Positions 44,620 through 55,905 of a DNA stretch of 64,000 bases are shown piece after piece. The notes below the pieces were generated by a model. It was not told the origin of the DNA, did not search any database, and saw nothing but the letters and a program-made list of their open reading frames with translations. The translations under genes and the position numbers were made by a program. The stretch is from Phorcus lineatus (lineage: Eukaryota; Mollusca; Gastropoda; Trochida; Trochidae), in contig OV121088.1 of assembly GCA_921293015.1 (NCBI GenBank), positions 29,115,645-29,179,644 of the forward strand, read 5' to 3'. Position 1 is the first letter of the stretch. Each line of letters starts with the position of its first letter.

Positions 44620-45300
44620 ATAATGACTCACATTTGCATCAGCAAGAAGACGGTTCAACTACAATTTGTCTCAATTGGTAGTGAGTTCCCCTTCAGTAAA
44701 AGCAAACAGTTAAGGGATTGCAAACAAGCCAGTAACTCCTACTCCTTGAACACCCTTATAAAAGGTAGCAGCCTTAACAGTCCTCATTTGGCAGTTTTAG
44801 TTATACCCCTGCTTCGAAGTAAGCCAGGGTATATAGCCGTCATTCCGTCTGTCTGTCCTTCCATCCTTTCATACCTGTGTCCTTCCATCCCTTCGTCCTT
44901 CCGTCCATCCTTCCGTCCGGTCAATTTACTCTAAAACCGTTAGGTCCAGATCAACCAAACTTTGCACACTTGTTAACCATAACCTTGTTTATCAAGTTTC
45001 TCATACCCAATATCTGGTAAAATCACACGGGTGAAGTAGCAGTTGTAATATAATAATACAATGTTTCATAGGTTATAATTAATATTAGTTAATATAGTAT
45101 TTATTGTATTGAACAGCAGCTAACAACTGATACATGGATGAACAAGAAGATGGTTCAGTTGTAATGATTGATGACAAGGCAATGTGGCAACTACAATTCA
45201 TCTTCAATGGGAGTGAGCTTCCCTTCAGGAAAAGCAAACAGTTTAGGAATGTACAACAAGCCTGTAATTCCTGCTGCCACCAACCTGCCTCTCTCTGATG
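44620..45300. repeat. eroded direct duplication split by a CCTTC/CCGTC repeat
   Basis: Segments at about 44608-44770 and 45115-45280 share CAGCTAA(T/C)AA, then AAGAAGA(C/T)GGTTCA, GTGAG(T/C)T(C/T)CCCTTCAG, AAAAGCAAACAGTT and AACAAGCC. The interval is occupied by the repeat at 44801-45040. Confidence 0.7.
44801..45040 (+). repeat. dispersed repeat with CCGTC/CCTTC pseudo-microsatellite
   Basis: It begins with the near-palindrome ACCCCTGCTTCGAAGTAAGC and CAGGGTATA. It continues with about 80 bp of CCGTCTGTC/CCTTCCATC words, then AGGTCCAGATCAACCAAACT and TTGCACACTTGTTA. I associate this layout with a repeat widespread in bivalve genomes (memory, not verified). It is non-coding; the frame 44623-44934 reads through it. 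Confidence 0.6.
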
Positions 45301-45390
45301 CAGGAAGACAACAGCGGCCATATTTCATCACCGTAGGATCATCAGATGTGACGTGTCATTAGTTGTGAAGGAGGATGGTTAATGGGGCTT

Positions 45391-45558
45391 TGGAATGGTG
45401 TGAAAGGAAGATGATTTTTAGAATTATGTGAAAGGAAGATGATCTTTAGAATGGTGTGAAAATGAAGATGATCTTTAGAATGGTCAGAAATGAAGATGAT
45501 CTTTAGAATGGTCAGAAATGAAGATGATCTTTAGAATGGTCAGAAATGAAGATGATCT
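45391..45558 (+). repeat. 28-bp minisatellite, about 6 units
   Basis: GAAGATGATCTTTAGAATGG plus TCAGAAAT repeats. The three right-hand units are identical. The left units carry GTGTGAAA in place of TCAGAAA and are 28-30 bp. Confidence 0.9.
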
Positions 45559-46214
45559 TATCTGTTTTTCTAAAATTGACTTTATATCATGATTTAAGAT
45601 ATAAATCCAGATATATGACTTGATTTAACCAATATTCTTATTTTGTAACACAAAGTTAATGATGTGCATTAATTAGAACTGTATTTACATACATTAAAAA
45701 TATAGTAAAAATAACAACATTGGAAGCCATATATATCTTAGTTTGACTGTTAATGTTTTATTTTTCCCAAATGAGAAAATCCCTCTAGCTAAAATTGTTC
45801 AACAATTAACTTTCCTCATAAACTGGGCTGAATAACAAGTGGTTCACAATGAGAGGAATTTAAAGAATTGTAGTTTAAAAATTTTGTTTAATGAACTTCC
45901 CTTTAAACATGTACACAATCATTAATTAGTTTACTTTCTTTTCAATTTCAATAGTTAACTTTGTTTTAAAAGATGAATTCAAAAGGAAATCAAAATAGTT
46001 TGCCAAAATCTTATACAATGAGATAATAATATTTTGTTATGAAAACATCAGAAAAGAATTTTTTTCACAGACTTATAATTAAGTGATTATTCATTTAGTT
46101 AAAAAGACACCATTCATCTTATTTAATTCTAGAAATTGATTGAGGACATGTTTCCCATAACAATCACTTTATCAACAACAAATGGCTCAAACATGAACAA
46201 TCTTGTCATTAATC
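45559..46214. other. gene-free AT-rich stretch
   Basis: No feature recognised. Confidence 0.5.
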
Positions 46215-46229
46215 AATCAAATAGGCCAT

Positions 46230-46285
46230 TTTCCGAGGGAAGCGAGATCTCACGAGACTCCCTAGAAACCGGTAATGGCGGACGA
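46230..46285 (+). promoter_or_regulatory. promoter-like pocket with TCTCRCGAGA-type site
   Basis: TCTCACGAGA (46248-46257) differs by one base from TCTCGCGAGA, a core element of many bidirectional TATA-less animal promoters. About 17 bp later AATGGCGGA (46274-46282) resembles a YY1 site overlapping a start codon. The pocket is richer in CG than its surroundings. Confidence 0.4.
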
Positions 46286-46586
46286 GAGCTGGGTCAAGCT
46301 TAATCTTAGCAACATGGCTATCGTTGCTTGCGGAGACGATTTAGATTCTTTCTCCGCCTCAGCTTTTAAATATTTGTTAAATAAAAAACGGAATATAGAC
46401 GTCTTTATATCGAAAAATAGTTTGGCTACGTTTATCAATGTGTATTTGTGACCGAATGTTGAATTTGACCCCGATAGAGAAGAGAAAGTAACAGGAATTT
46501 TGTTTTCGATGCTCCCTTTCAAATATATAAGAAAATTAGGCTTATATCATATCCTGTCTTTTATTCAACCATGCAAATTATACTAA
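46275..46586 (+). pseudogene. unidentified 102-residue frame with one in-frame TGA
   Basis: From ATG 46275 the frame runs 58 codons (starts MADESWVKLNLSNMAIVACG, then DDLDSFSASAFKYLL, ending ATFINVYL) to TGA 46449-46451. The same frame then stays open for 44 more codons (PNVEFDPDREEKVTGILFSM onward) to TAA 46584-46586. Composition is protein-like on both sides of the TGA. The ATG lies just after a promoter-like pocket. It may be a pseudogene or a transposon-borne gene with a nonsense change. It could also be a sequence error, or the first exon of a split gene ending before the TGA. No SECIS-like element was looked for successfully. No family is recognised. The opposite-strand frame 46262-46522 is its shadow. 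Confidence 0.35.
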
Positions 46587-47924
46587 TTAAATGCATTCAA
46601 GTCATTTATAATTTCAAGACCATATGTGTAATTTCAACTGTAGGCCATATTTAAAATGTTTAATTTGTATCTTTTATTAACAAAAATGTATAGGAAAGAC
46701 TTGCATACGTATGCAGTATAATATACCAAAAAAATGAATAAATGTTTCCCCTACGGTCATTATTGAGATTTCGTACATGGTTTCGCTGTCTTCTATAAGT
46801 TTTGTGTATGATATGTTTGTATATGCATCAAGTTGCCCTTTAGTCTTTTATTCATGAAAAAATATCATCTTAGATAAAACCGATACTGGGCCTCAATCCT
46901 CAGCGTTATATATAATTTTTTTTAGAAATAAAGATAGAATTATAAACATTAACATCAAGAGTTCTGGATTGAAGGAATATTTTCCCAATATAAATTGTAG
47001 GAGACATTGCCTAAAGAAATGTAGGCCTATTTTTCAGAGTAGCTTTCTGAAGGGGGAGAAAATAACTTTACATATTGTATCTTGGTTTTTAAAATTGTTA
47101 ATATATGTTGATGACTTGCTCTTACCTCAAACTGCACATACAATTCCACGTGTAATTTAACGTGTGCAAAGTAAAAAAAAATCATTTCGAGAAACTATTA
47201 TTCTAGTAAATGATACATATGCTATTTCGGTCTTGCCATCTACTTAATATGAGTAAGAGTGATGTTCGATTATTATTGAAAACAAATGTATTTTATATAT
47301 TGGTATGAATCTGAGAGATGTCTTTAATTAATATCATGATCAAGAAAACCAAATGAAAGGTCTAGAAAATCACAAAGTGTCCTATTGAGATATCCCTTAA
47401 TATACATATATGCATCTTAAAACCGTTAAAAGACTATTCTTCAGCTGAACATGAATTATCACAAATTCTTTTTAACCTTCAATTCACATTTTAGAGCTAC
47501 AAAGAATCGTTTTGACATTAATAATAACAATGACCATGAAATATTGTTGATCTTTAAAACATTTATTGCCAAAATTCATGAAAACATCGAGATAAATAAA
47601 AAGTGCATGGTACAGTACTACTCTTACAGGGTGCAAATATCCAGGTGTATAATGTAATTGATTTTTTTTGTTTTCAAATTATATAAAAAAGATACCCATA
47701 TATGAGAATAAAGACAAAACGTTATTCTAAAAGTGAGGATTAAAATAAAAAGAAAATAGCCATAATTAACCGCTGAAAAGTAATGATTTACACGTAAGTT
47801 GATGGGTGTCTTTAAATTGAAATATCTTTATAATATGCTTTTACATGTTCCAAAATTAAATTGTATGTTTTTATTGAGACGTTACTCTATCCACACACCC
47901 AATTTGGTTTGTTTTGCATTCTCC
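46587..47924. other. gene-free AT-rich stretch
   Basis: No gene recognised. CAATCCTCAGCGTTA near 46894 recurs at about 49743, perhaps a shared repeat end. Confidence 0.45.
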
Positions 47925-48070
47925 TAAAGCACGTGATTTTACTCCCAAATTTCTCGACACGACAGTGAATTTCTAGTAGAAAACCGCCATTTTGCCCGTG
48001 AGCTTGTCCTCAGGTCACGTGATTTTTATGCCGGAAACAACTCTGCGCATATGCGACAACTAGGGCGGAA
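47925..48070. promoter_or_regulatory. TATA-less promoter-like cluster
   Basis: Within 130 bp are two CACGTG E-boxes, both followed by AT (47930-47935, 48016-48021), and a YY1-type ACCGCCATTTTG (47983-47994). There is also an ETS core CCGGAA (48031-48036) and an NRF1-like near-palindrome TGCGCATATGCG (48044-48055). This combination is characteristic of housekeeping promoters in animals. Short ATG frames on both strands end quickly, so any transcript starts with a non-coding leader or first exon. Direction and target gene are unknown. Confidence 0.5.
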
Positions 48071-49062
48071 AATCCAGTATTACTTGAACAAATACATCTG
48101 ATGTGATTTCAATTTAGGACAATTAGAGCCTGTGTCTTGTTAATCATTCGTTTATTGTCCTCTGTCTATCCAAATATAGAACTAGCAGGTCTGAAATAAG
48201 ATTTACAGAGGGCGGATATATAACTAATTTGAGTTCTAAATAAGATTTACAGGGGATGCAAGCTTGTTGCTATAAGGCCCTGTTTAGCGCAAGGTGCTGA
48301 GTATAACCTTTATTATCTTGTCTGGTTTATCTGATGGCCGGAGCACATGGTCTACAACAGGAAGTGATGTAATACCCCCCAGGGATATCCCATAGCCTGT
48401 CCATTATCACCCCCAGATATGTGATACAAGGCATATTGCACAATGCTTTGTCTCTGATGGGAAGATACTTGTCTGATGAAAGAAATGATGCATCTGATTG
48501 TTTCCATATTGGCCAATCATGTTTCATTCAAGATTTGGATAATTATATTGAAAATATTTTGACAGAGTTGAATTTTTTGCCTGAAGAAAAAACAGACATA
48601 TTTTTATTCTTTGTTTTTTAAAGATTTGTTGAATTTGTGATCTTTATAAATCATGCTCTTATTATATAATTTAGATGATTTAAAATTATTAACTTTATCA
48701 TGAATATTTCATTATCATATTTATCATGAAATATTTTTTTGTATTAATTATGAAACAAATAAATCATAAAGAAAATCTACAGATTGCTTGATGTCATTCA
48801 ACTTGCCCCATTGGAGATCATAACTGTGTAATTTCAGGAAATACAGCAATCTTGGTCAGTGCATAGAGAGTGTTGCTTTGAGGAATGGACCCCGAAATGG
48901 ACATTAAACATTTAATATATTGCTGAATCAAAAACATATTGCACATACATCACAGTGCATGATATATTGACTTTGTCCACATTTTATTGGTAATGACTCA
49001 ATTTATTCCAAACCTTGAATACAGGCTAGGACAGTTATAGAATCTTTAAGTGTCTTGTAAAG
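48071..49062. other. gene-free stretch
   Basis: AGATTTACAG(A/G)GG recurs at 48201 and 48244. The overlapping frames at 48327-48527 and 48421-48621 have no recognised domain. Confidence 0.45.
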
Positions 49063-49216
49063 GCCAATTACTGCACCAACCATGGAGAATGGTCAATACC
49101 AATTGGCTACTGCACCAATAAGTCACAGCCAATAGCAAATGCCAACAGCTGTTAAAGCAATATGTGTCAATCATTTTGATTGGTTGATTGTATAATCTGA
49201 TAATATTGAGCCAATG
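49060..49216. promoter_or_regulatory. cluster of CCAAT boxes
   Basis: CCAAT occurs at about 49063, 49099 (within ACCAATTGG, so on both strands), 49115, 49129 and 49211, and as ATTGG at 49179. CCAATTACTGCACCAA and CCAATTGGCTACTGCACCAA also show that part of the cluster arose by duplication. NF-Y binds CCAAT boxes, but function here is inference. Confidence 0.35.
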
Positions 49217-50015
49217 AGTATGCTGTGTTGTACTTGATGAAGAATCAACACAGGAGGGGTTCTTCATTTATGATTTATTAGATTTTAAACTTATAATTCA
49301 CTGTAGTCATTAGAGTGTCTCTTCAGAAAATTTGCATTGATTCTTTGAATAAGTGATCGTTAAGATGATGGTCTTTCTTTGGGTTAAATTCAATCAGTAG
49401 GTCAAAGAATGTTTTTTTTTAGAGAAATTTAATTTTGATAGATAGGCATCTATAATGTTCTCACATCTTTAAGAAAAAGGTTCCTTTTTTCACAAACCTC
49501 ACTTGTGTTTTGAAAGACTTAATTGGCTTTGAATTGAATATAATGCTTCTTCTTGTTCTTAAATTACTATTTGTAAGTGAGAAAAATATGAAAGATTAAA
49601 AAAATGAATTCAATTTGTTAAAATTGTACTAAATCTACATCCTGTGTTTTAAAGAATCCTTGTATTGTTTTATATACACATTATATATCTTGAAAATGAT
49701 CATTCTTATAATTTTTCTGTTTTTTTTAGTGTGCACTCCTCAACAATCCTCAGCGTTAGATTTTGTCAGGTAGAAAATAGAATAGTACATGAGATATCAA
49801 GTAATTCTGTTACTGATTTTGATCCTATACTGATAGATATATAATGATTACTTTACTGTAAACAAATTGACAATATAAAGCTTCAATATAAATATACAAT
49901 GAAGATTCCGTCACCATGATTGTAGTTATTTAAGCTTCAATGTGTTTAGAGTATGAAGAGAGAAAAGAGAAAAGAATTAAGTTACTCCTTATTGTAATAC
50001 AATGTACATTGAAAA
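49217..50015. other. gene-free stretch
   Basis: No feature recognised apart from the CAATCCTCAGCGTTA word near 49743. Confidence 0.45.
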
Positions 50016-50493
50016 TTAAAGAGCCACTCGGTGAGTTGTTGGAGTCATATATGCCAAACTTAATCAATGGTGTCATTTGATCACGAAGTATCCACTGTTA
50101 CCAAAAAAACACATTTTAAAGCTTATTGGTTTTTTTACACTGATAATATGAAGATAGAACGTTGCAATTATGATTGAAAACCGAACAGTGGCGCGCGTCA
50201 AATAGTCAAACGTAATTTTGGAGACTTATTTAAAACAGCCAGGAGGGCAGTTAGGAGTTGATAGTGTTTTTTAGGTTATATAACTAGTATACCTGTATTT
50301 TGGACGTGCTATCTACACCTCTGTGCATTTATAAGGCTGTTATGAGATTTTCATGGAAAACCAGTATCTGTCATTTGTATGTCTTTTGGGCATGAAAATT
50401 TAAGATGTTTGGATTTTATATCACCACATATGACATTTAGGTTCGTATCAAAAGTAAATAATATGTTATTAAAATCACGGAGTGGCTCTTTAA
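50016..50493. mobile_element. TTAA-flanked MITE, piggyBac/Kolobok-like target choice
   Basis: The 470-bp element (50020-50489) is bounded by TTAA at 50016-50019 and 50490-50493. Its ends are inverted repeats AGAGCCACTCGGTGA and, read inward from the right, AGAGCCACTCCGTGA (14 of 15 match). The interior has a CG-rich patch (GTGGCGCGCGTCAAATAG) and no transposase. TTAA duplication is shared by piggyBac and Kolobok elements. The ends lack the CCC start usual for piggyBac, so Kolobok is the better guess. Confidence 0.75.
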
Positions 50494-53400
50494 GGGTGTG
50501 CCGTATTATCGGTATATCAGAATATTGCAATACAGAAAAAACATGATACATACCAGCCAGTACACTCTTCCGAAAATATCCAATATATAGGATTGTAAAA
50601 TATATAGGATTGTAAAATTAACAACTCTGTGTAAAATTGCAGAGAAATGTAACCAAAGTTTTTTTTAATTTTACCGCATGAAACAAAGTGTAAACTGGCA
50701 AAGTAAAAATATCACAAATGTGTTGAAGTCTAAAACCAGTCTCTGAATCATCTCGCTTTACAAAACGATGGCCAGTTGAGCACTGATCACTGTTCTATTT
50801 ACTGTTATTTAGTCAAGAGAGCATGGAAACATTAAAATATGAAAGGTACCAATATAATGCAATGCGTATAGCAACATTTAAGCTTTTCTGTACCGCAATA
50901 TAATGCGATAGAGAATTAAGTGAGGAGCGACACCCATCCTTAAAGGAAACCATTTTGTTCATTTTGCACCTTGCAGTCAGAGTGCCAAGATAGTTACAGG
51001 ATATATGTCCTTTCCGAGCATCAAGCATGGAAGCAACAACTTGCAGACCACAGTCTTCAGGTGAAGATGGGACCCTTTACCAACTGCGCTACGTCCCCCA
51101 CCCCAGTAAACATATACAACCTTTCTCAAGAGGAGAATAAAATAAGAAATATTGATGCAACTTTCAGATTGTTCTCAAAATAAACTATGGTTAAAGTTTA
51201 AATCTTAAATCTGAAGATTTAGTGCTCTGTGAGCCTATTCTTGTTGAAACTTTCAAAATTTATGATAGGTATGCCTCTGTTTGTTCTGAAGATGAGGAGT
51301 AATGCCATCTATCCCTCATGTAATTGATTTCAATCTGAAATATACGCTCTTAAACCAGGAGACAAGCACATCAGTCATGGAAAGAGTACTAGAATAATGT
51401 AACTGTGAGATGAGTCGTGAATAAAAAATAAACTAACATGTTTTAGATTGCATATCACATCAAAAGGAATGTATTTTGGGAAGGCAAGCAGTTTATCACC
51501 AAATGTTTACTTAGATAAGAATCGTGTCAATCAACTTGCCACTTCTGTCCATGTTTTGTGCTATCTAAACAAATATTTAATCTTGTAGAAGAGAAAATTC
51601 TATATATTACTATTTCTAACATGGAAAGTGCTGATTGATGGAAAATCTTCATTAATTTGGGATTGCTGACTTTGTTTGTCTTTATCTTATATGTAATTGA
51701 TTAAAAACATTTATTATCAAGATAATTAGATTTTTGTTTATCAATAAAATTAGTAGATATGAAAAGATTTTTTAGAGATGACTTAAAAAGTAAAAAGTTA
51801 ATTGTTTAATTGATCAGTCATACATTTGTATAGCTTAGATTAATTCCTCTTTTTAATTTTCAAAATATTGCAAAATAAGCAAAATTTAATGTGGTAAGAT
51901 GTATATAAGAGTATAACAACATTTAACCAAAGAATTGAAACTTTATTATTGATTCATAAGTAATTTTAGACAATATGAACAATGTTAACCTTACTTCGAA
52001 GTCCAAATATGCTATTTTCAGAGATTCAACCTGTTGTGTCTTATTATGTGATTTATGTCCCTTTTTTCGTTTGAACTGACGAACAATTTTGGTCCGGCGC
52101 TTTAAGTCTATTATGCTAACCTTATAATGCATTGAAGTGATCCATAGTGACCAGCATTTATAGTCCAAGGGAGACAACTCATTCCTTGACCAGTGGTCAG
52201 TAACAAGATTTCAAAACAAGGTAACATCCAGAGTTCAAATCCGCACAGTGAATGTCAGAAAGTTTTCCTTTTCCAATAACTTTTACACAAGTAAATAAAT
52301 ATGGTGTGTTTGATGTCGAGGCGGGAATCTGTGAGAAACTTAGCTTTGTGCTCTGATTAATGAGGATTTTATTTTTTTGTGAACATTTTCGTGTAGCAAA
52401 GCATTCCAGTAACACTGATGATTGTTGGTATTGTCAGTTCTAGCTGCCAGAGATGCTTGTGTGATAGCAAGGACCATCATTGACAGAGAGATGGAGCGGC
52501 AGTCAGATTTGATTTGTGAGGGCGGGAAATGTGTTGAGAGAAATTTGTCTTTGAGGTGATTGAGATCTGTTTACTATGTACACATTGATAATTTCAAATG
52601 TTAGGTACCCTTTTTACTTGATATGAAGTTTTTTTGCAGTAATGTGCCTTTATTTGATTTCATGACACTTTGTTGAAGTGTGACTTTGAGGTTTGATCTA
52701 GCTACAAATTAAGAGTTTGACCTTCATGTTAATTTCAAAACTGTCACTTAAGCTCTAAAATCTATGGCTTTTATTGAATATTTGTTCTTAAAAGTTACTA
52801 TTTTATTGAAAAATTCAATTGATAAACAACTCCTTCATTCTGCAAAAGAGATGTTCTGACACAGGTTCGAATGTCATTGATAAGCAATGGAATATCTAAG
52901 TATCAGTGGAAGAATTTCAGACCAAAATGAAGATTGGCTTTTCAATAGATAGTCCTGTTTTGGATGAAGTGAATGTTAAAATGTTAAACATTGAAAGTCA
53001 ATAAAGAAGACACAGGATACATCCTTTTTCTTTGAGATTTCATTGCTATTATATTGACAAATTAATATTTCCTCAGTTGCTATTATTCTAATGTTTGAAT
53101 TTCAAGGTGATTTCATTACTAATGGGACATCCAAAACCTTATATGTACCTTCATTGATACGAAGAAAATATCAAATTTAAAGGATTTTTTTGCAAAATCT
53201 TATTAATGGTTATATTTATCATTCTGTAGTATACATGATATAAAATTTATGCAGGTAGATGTTATGTTATGTTATTATTTACTAAGATGTTTATGTCTAA
53301 TGTGTATCATGATTTTGTAAGATTCAGTATTGGTATTCATCACCATTAAAACACCTTCATCACAAGAACCCAAATTTTTAAATATTTTTTTATTATAATT

Positions 53401-55190
53401 TTATTTCTTTTCAACAGGTAAAATTCAACATGAACATGTAGTTTTGTTCAACACAATAGACATAAAAATTTCATATAGATATGTACTACAGAATAATTTA
53501 TGTTTGAACAGGAGTTGTAGGAGTTTAGCTAAAGAGCCAAATTTCCTGACTAAGTTTAAAGAGCTGGATCAAAGGCAAAAACCAGTAGCAGAATTCTGAA
53601 CAATTCCCCTAGTGCTTTTCTTCACCCTCTGTAAGAAATATGACATTTTCTCCATATTCCATAACTTCCCTGCCACCCATGATATAAAATAAACCTGCTT
53701 TGAAATTAAGCCCAAAACACGGACAAGAAAGAAAGGGTGTGGTTCTATACAGACAAGCCTATTATGATGTATGAATTTGAAAGAACAGCATTTTGTGAAA
53801 AAACACTGTGGTCATTACAGTAGATGTTTTTCTTACAGAGGGATATCATCACCGGTTATTTGTTGTTTGACGCAATCACAGGCCGTCAGTTGTTATTGGT
53901 AAAGTTGTGCCGTGTCACAATCATCATGAAAACGTCTTCATCGTTTCGACTTGTTTTGAGAGTATGCTTAATCAGCAAATCTGACTAATAATTCTTCACT
54001 TGGACGTAAAGTTTGTGCGAGTTTAGGAACAGAGCTTAAACTGATAATATCAAATCAGTCTTTCAGCCCCAAAAATTATTGGTTGTCTATACTAAATGAA
54101 ACATAATTTTAGACTAAAAAATATCATTTGTAACATGATATATAGATATGAAAAGACTCAAAGGATCTACTTATTTTCACGTTTTAAAGATGACTTCTAG
54201 AATTTTGTATATTTAACTGACAATAAATGAACTAAGGGGTCAGCATTTTAAGAAATACATAACAACTGGGCTGTTAAGACAAACAGGACAGACAGACTAA
54301 GCTACGTGCAAGATATGCCAGGTTTGTGCAAGCTGCTTTGTTCTTTGAGGAGAACACTATGGCAATACTTTAGTCATTGTTACAGAAACCAGAAACAGTT
54401 ACAGTGAGGTCCATTCTTAATCACAGTGTTCGAGGAATGCTCCAGGCATTGTTTTATCGCTAGTTTACAAGATTTGTGTTTTATCTGAACACGAAAGAAA
54501 TGTCATGTTTTTTGAGTACCCAAAGCTTTGTTGCCCTTAATATAAATTCAGGGCCAATATCCTCAAAATTCCTCCAAGTCATAAATATAATTCACATCGT
54601 ATATTAATCTAAACCATGTCCCCTTTCAAGTCGCCAAGTCCACATAGCCTCATTTTGATCACCACGACCTTTGACAGCCTCTCTTTAGAGTTTGACCTCC
54701 ACAGATGATTATGTTCTTTTCCTGTGTAGTCTTTGAAGTTAAATTGTATAACTACCACGTGTTTGGATCTCACAGTGGTTTCATTTATTAAGGAATCAAA
54801 ACGATTTACTTGCCACTAGCGGTAATTTCAAAACCTAGTTTGAATCTGAATACCACATGGTATTTATTTACATGAAATTGAGGAATATTGTAAAACCAAT
54901 CAACAAGACTTTGGTTTAATGTGTTAAAATCATATTTCATTGAGAGCAGAGTTTGTATGATATTAATAAACAAAAAGATGTTTTTGTAATGCATTAGGGG
55001 TTTGTTTTCAATGAAAATTTGATGAAAACATGTGAACCTTGTAAATCATATTGGTGTATACAAGCCTTTCCGGGGTGAGGAAGAATATTCAAAATTTACA
55101 GAAATAATGTTCCATGAACAGGTTTATGCCCATGTGAGCCTTAAGTTTGTCCAGGAGACTTTGCCATTAAGTTGTTGTTGTTTTTTAATG
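50494..55190. other. long gene-free stretch
   Basis: Mostly AT-rich. A weak duplication (GAGG(G)CGGGAA...TGTG..GAGA(A)A..T...CTTTG) links 52318-52355 and 52520-52560. GGGAGACAACTC near 52170 is the complement of the GTTRTCTCCC motif. None of the frames here (50813-51028, 50971-51183, 51923-52177, 52197-52415, 54806-54994) shows a domain or paired splice sites. Confidence 0.45.
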
Positions 55191-55528
55191 TGGGTAGTCA
55201 CAGGGCCTTGATAACGCAGTGGTTGCTGTTTGGCTTGGATCATGAGGTTTGTGGATCGAATCCAACCATCCCTCCGCAACTTTGTCTGCGTTAGAGAATT
55301 GTCTACAGGCAGTAAATTTTGTGTGCAATACTACACTGAATTTCAGCACCGTACCACCCATGTTCGCTAGTTCCAGCCAATGCTTATAGGTTTCAATGCA
55401 ATCCATATGACCACTTTGGTGTTGCAGGATTTCTCCCTGCATTAATACTAGCAGTCATGATATAAGTGAAAAAACTCTTGAAAGCAAATTAAGCCCCAAA
55501 ACACCTCACATGACCTTGTGTAGTCACA
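55191..55528 (+). mobile_element. tRNA-derived SINE, copy C, with target duplication
   Basis: The SINE (55203-55516) is flanked by TG(G/T)GTAGTCACA (55191-55202, 55517-55528; one mismatch in 12). The head has drifted (GATAACGCAGTGGTTGCTGT; GGATCGAATCC). The body still shows AACTTTGTCTGC, CACTGAATTTCAGC, GTACCACCCATG and TAATACTAGCAG. The frame 55185-55442 is its antisense translation. Confidence 0.85.
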
Positions 55529-55621
55529 CAGAATGGTTTGGAACTAAGATTTATTCAATGATTTAACTGATGACTAAATTGACCCAATTTATTTTATACA
55601 CACAATTAAAGTTGTACTCAG

Positions 55622-55905
55622 GACTTGTACAAATGGACCCAAGATTATGGCAGTAATTATGCACATGATCCCCAGATCCACCAAAGAAGTTGAAGTAGAT
55701 TATGTCCACATGGACCCACTACTATTGCAGTATTTGTGCACATGAACCCAACATCTACCCAAGAGACTAAAGCAGACTGTCCACATGGACCTTATACTAT
55801 GGCAGTATTTGTGCATATGAACCCCAGATCTACCCAAGAGACTAAAGCAGAATATGTCCACATGGACTTAGACTAAGCTCTACCCAGGAGAGTGAAGCAG
55901 CTATA
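55622..55905. repeat. 77-bp tandem repeat, about 4 diverged units
   Basis: GTCCACATGGAC (first copy GTACAAATGGAC) stands at about 55626, 55703, 55779 and 55856. Between these, TATGGCAGTATTTGTGCA, ATGAACCC and AGATCTACCCAAGAGACTAA recur. It is unrelated in sequence to the 77-bp array at 30.9 kb. Confidence 0.85.

Noticed and set aside
44623-44934. 103-codon frame
   Set aside because: It reads from an eroded duplication into the CCGTC/CCTTC repeat.
46262-46522. 86-codon minus-strand frame
   Set aside because: Opposite-strand shadow of the frame at 46275-46586, which has the better start context and promoter-like setting.
55185-55442. 85-codon minus-strand frame
   Set aside because: Antisense translation of SINE C.
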